Source: Planctomycetia bacterium
GTDB taxonomy: Bacteria > Planctomycetota > Planctomycetia > Gemmatales > Gemmataceae
DNA: 40,962 bases
Assembly (NCBI GenBank): GCA_005799265.1
Contig: SYHD01000104.1
Span: 1-40,962, forward strand
Direction: 5' to 3'
The notes below the pieces were generated by a model. It worked only from the letters and a program-made list of their open reading frames with translations, ran no database searches and was not told the DNA's origin. The position numbers were made by a program, and so were the translations under genes. Below, piece after piece: positions 40,314 through 40,962 of this stretch. How positions within the stretch are numbered: the stretch's first letter is position 1; the number at the start of each line of letters is the position of its first letter.

Positions 40314-40962
40314 ATGCACATTCTTGTCACCGGCGGCGCCGGCTACATCGGCTCGCACGCGGTTCGCTTATTCCTGGAACGCGGACATGACGTCTGGATC
40401 TACGATAGCCTCGTCTACGGCCATCGCCAGGCCGTGCCGGCGGATCGTCTCGTCGTTGGCGACCTGAACGAGACGAATCGCATCGATCAAATGCTGATGG
40501 AAAAGCGCATCGACGCCGTCGTGCATTTCGCGGCCTTCACCTACGTCGGCGAATCCGTGACCAGCCCGGCGAAGTACTGGCAGAACAACGTCGTCAACAC
40601 GCTCAATCTCTTCGAGCGCCTGCGCCGCCACGGCATCAAGCGATTCGTCTTCTCCAGCACCGCCGCGACCTTCGGCACTCCTGATAAGATGCCGATCACC
40701 GAGGAGACGCCCCAGAAGCCGATCAATCCCTACGGTGCGAGCAAGCTGACGGTCGAGCGCGTGCTGGCCGACTATTCGCACGCCTATCAATGGGGTTTCG
40801 CAGCCTTGCGCTATTTCAACGCTTCGGGCGCGCACGCCAGCGGCCAGATCGGCGAGGATCACACGCCCGAAACGCACTTGATCCCGCTCATCATCCAAGC
40901 CGCGCTGGGGAAGCGTCCGCACATCGAAATCTTCGGCAGCGACTATCCGACGCCGGACGGGA
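40314..40962 (+). CDS. galE: UDP-glucose 4-epimerase GalE (5' part; runs off the window end)
   Basis: At least 216 aa visible. Interconverts UDP-glucose and UDP-galactose in the cytosol; short-chain dehydrogenase fold. NAD-binding GGAGYIGSH (residues 8-16), the FAAFTYVGESVTSP segment, the catalytic SSTAATFG and YGASK (Tyr and Lys), and LRYFNASGA downstream are all canonical. The ATG at 40314 is directly preceded by the right arm of a 29-bp palindrome (tacttggct only between), so no clear ribosome binding site is seen. The last third of the protein is beyond the window. Confidence 0.93.
   Translation, partial: MHILVTGGAGYIGSHAVRLFLERGHDVWIYDSLVYGHRQAVPADRLVVGDLNETNRIDQMLMEKRIDAVVHFAAFTYVGESVTSPAKYWQNNVVNTLNLFERLRRHGIKRFVFSSTAATFGTPDKMPITEETPQKPINPYGASKLTVERVLADYSHAYQWGFAALRYFNASGAHASGQIGEDHTPETHLIPLIIQAALGKRPHIEIFGSDYPTPDG

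Overview
The window looks like chromosomal DNA of a planctomycete, most likely of the Gemmataceae type. This is inferred from the high G+C content (estimated by eye at about 60 percent), the PVC-type dehydrogenase with a C-terminal cytochrome c, several secreted proteins of planctomycete style, a twin-arginine secreted TIM-barrel isomerase, membrane-bound adaptor/M50 protease fusions and a plant/chlamydia-like enoyl-ACP reductase. No rRNA, tRNA or CRISPR array was recognised.

Layout. 1-4.6 kb: the start of ffh (minus strand, cut by the window edge), a HAD phosphatase, a DUF433/DUF5615 toxin-antitoxin pair, a zinc-ribbon membrane protein and a di-heme cytochrome c (minus). 4.8-10.3 kb: a GNAT acetyltransferase, a large secreted protein of unknown function (minus), a small unknown protein (minus) and a siroheme sulfite reductase. 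10.3-16 kb: a PVC-type dehydrogenase/cytochrome c, a secreted beta-sandwich protein, an ArsM-type arsenite methyltransferase and a secreted xylose-isomerase-like protein (minus). 16.2-21.6 kb: three exported proteins, namely a PDZ protein, a tandem-PDZ M6 metalloprotease and an S9 prolyl oligopeptidase. 21.6-23.4 kb: a nested palindromic locus into which an intact-ended ISL3 element has inserted. 23.4-30 kb: a three-gene minus-strand cassette of membrane-fusion (HlyD-like) proteins fused to GAF, WD40 and PqqD/M50 modules. 30.1-36.6 kb: a TrmB-like methyltransferase, an unknown membrane-anchored protein, fabI, a TPR/gluzincin protein and a MazG-like pyrophosphatase. 36.8 kb to the end: a large membrane protein followed by an ABC ATPase, then galE cut by the window end.

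Two things stand out. First, the GAF-HlyD / HlyD-WD40 / PqqD-M50-HlyD cassette combines sensing, scaffold, leader-recognition and intramembrane-protease modules on periplasmic adaptors, with no ABC or RND pump and no outer-membrane channel beside it. Second, about half of the gene boundaries carry a hairpin-forming inverted repeat, of many unrelated sequence families, often nested one inside another. Two such palindromes lie in frame inside coding sequences (ffh and the S9 peptidase), and the ISL3 copy sits inside one of the nests. This suggests a genome shaped by several families of small palindromic elements that target each other.
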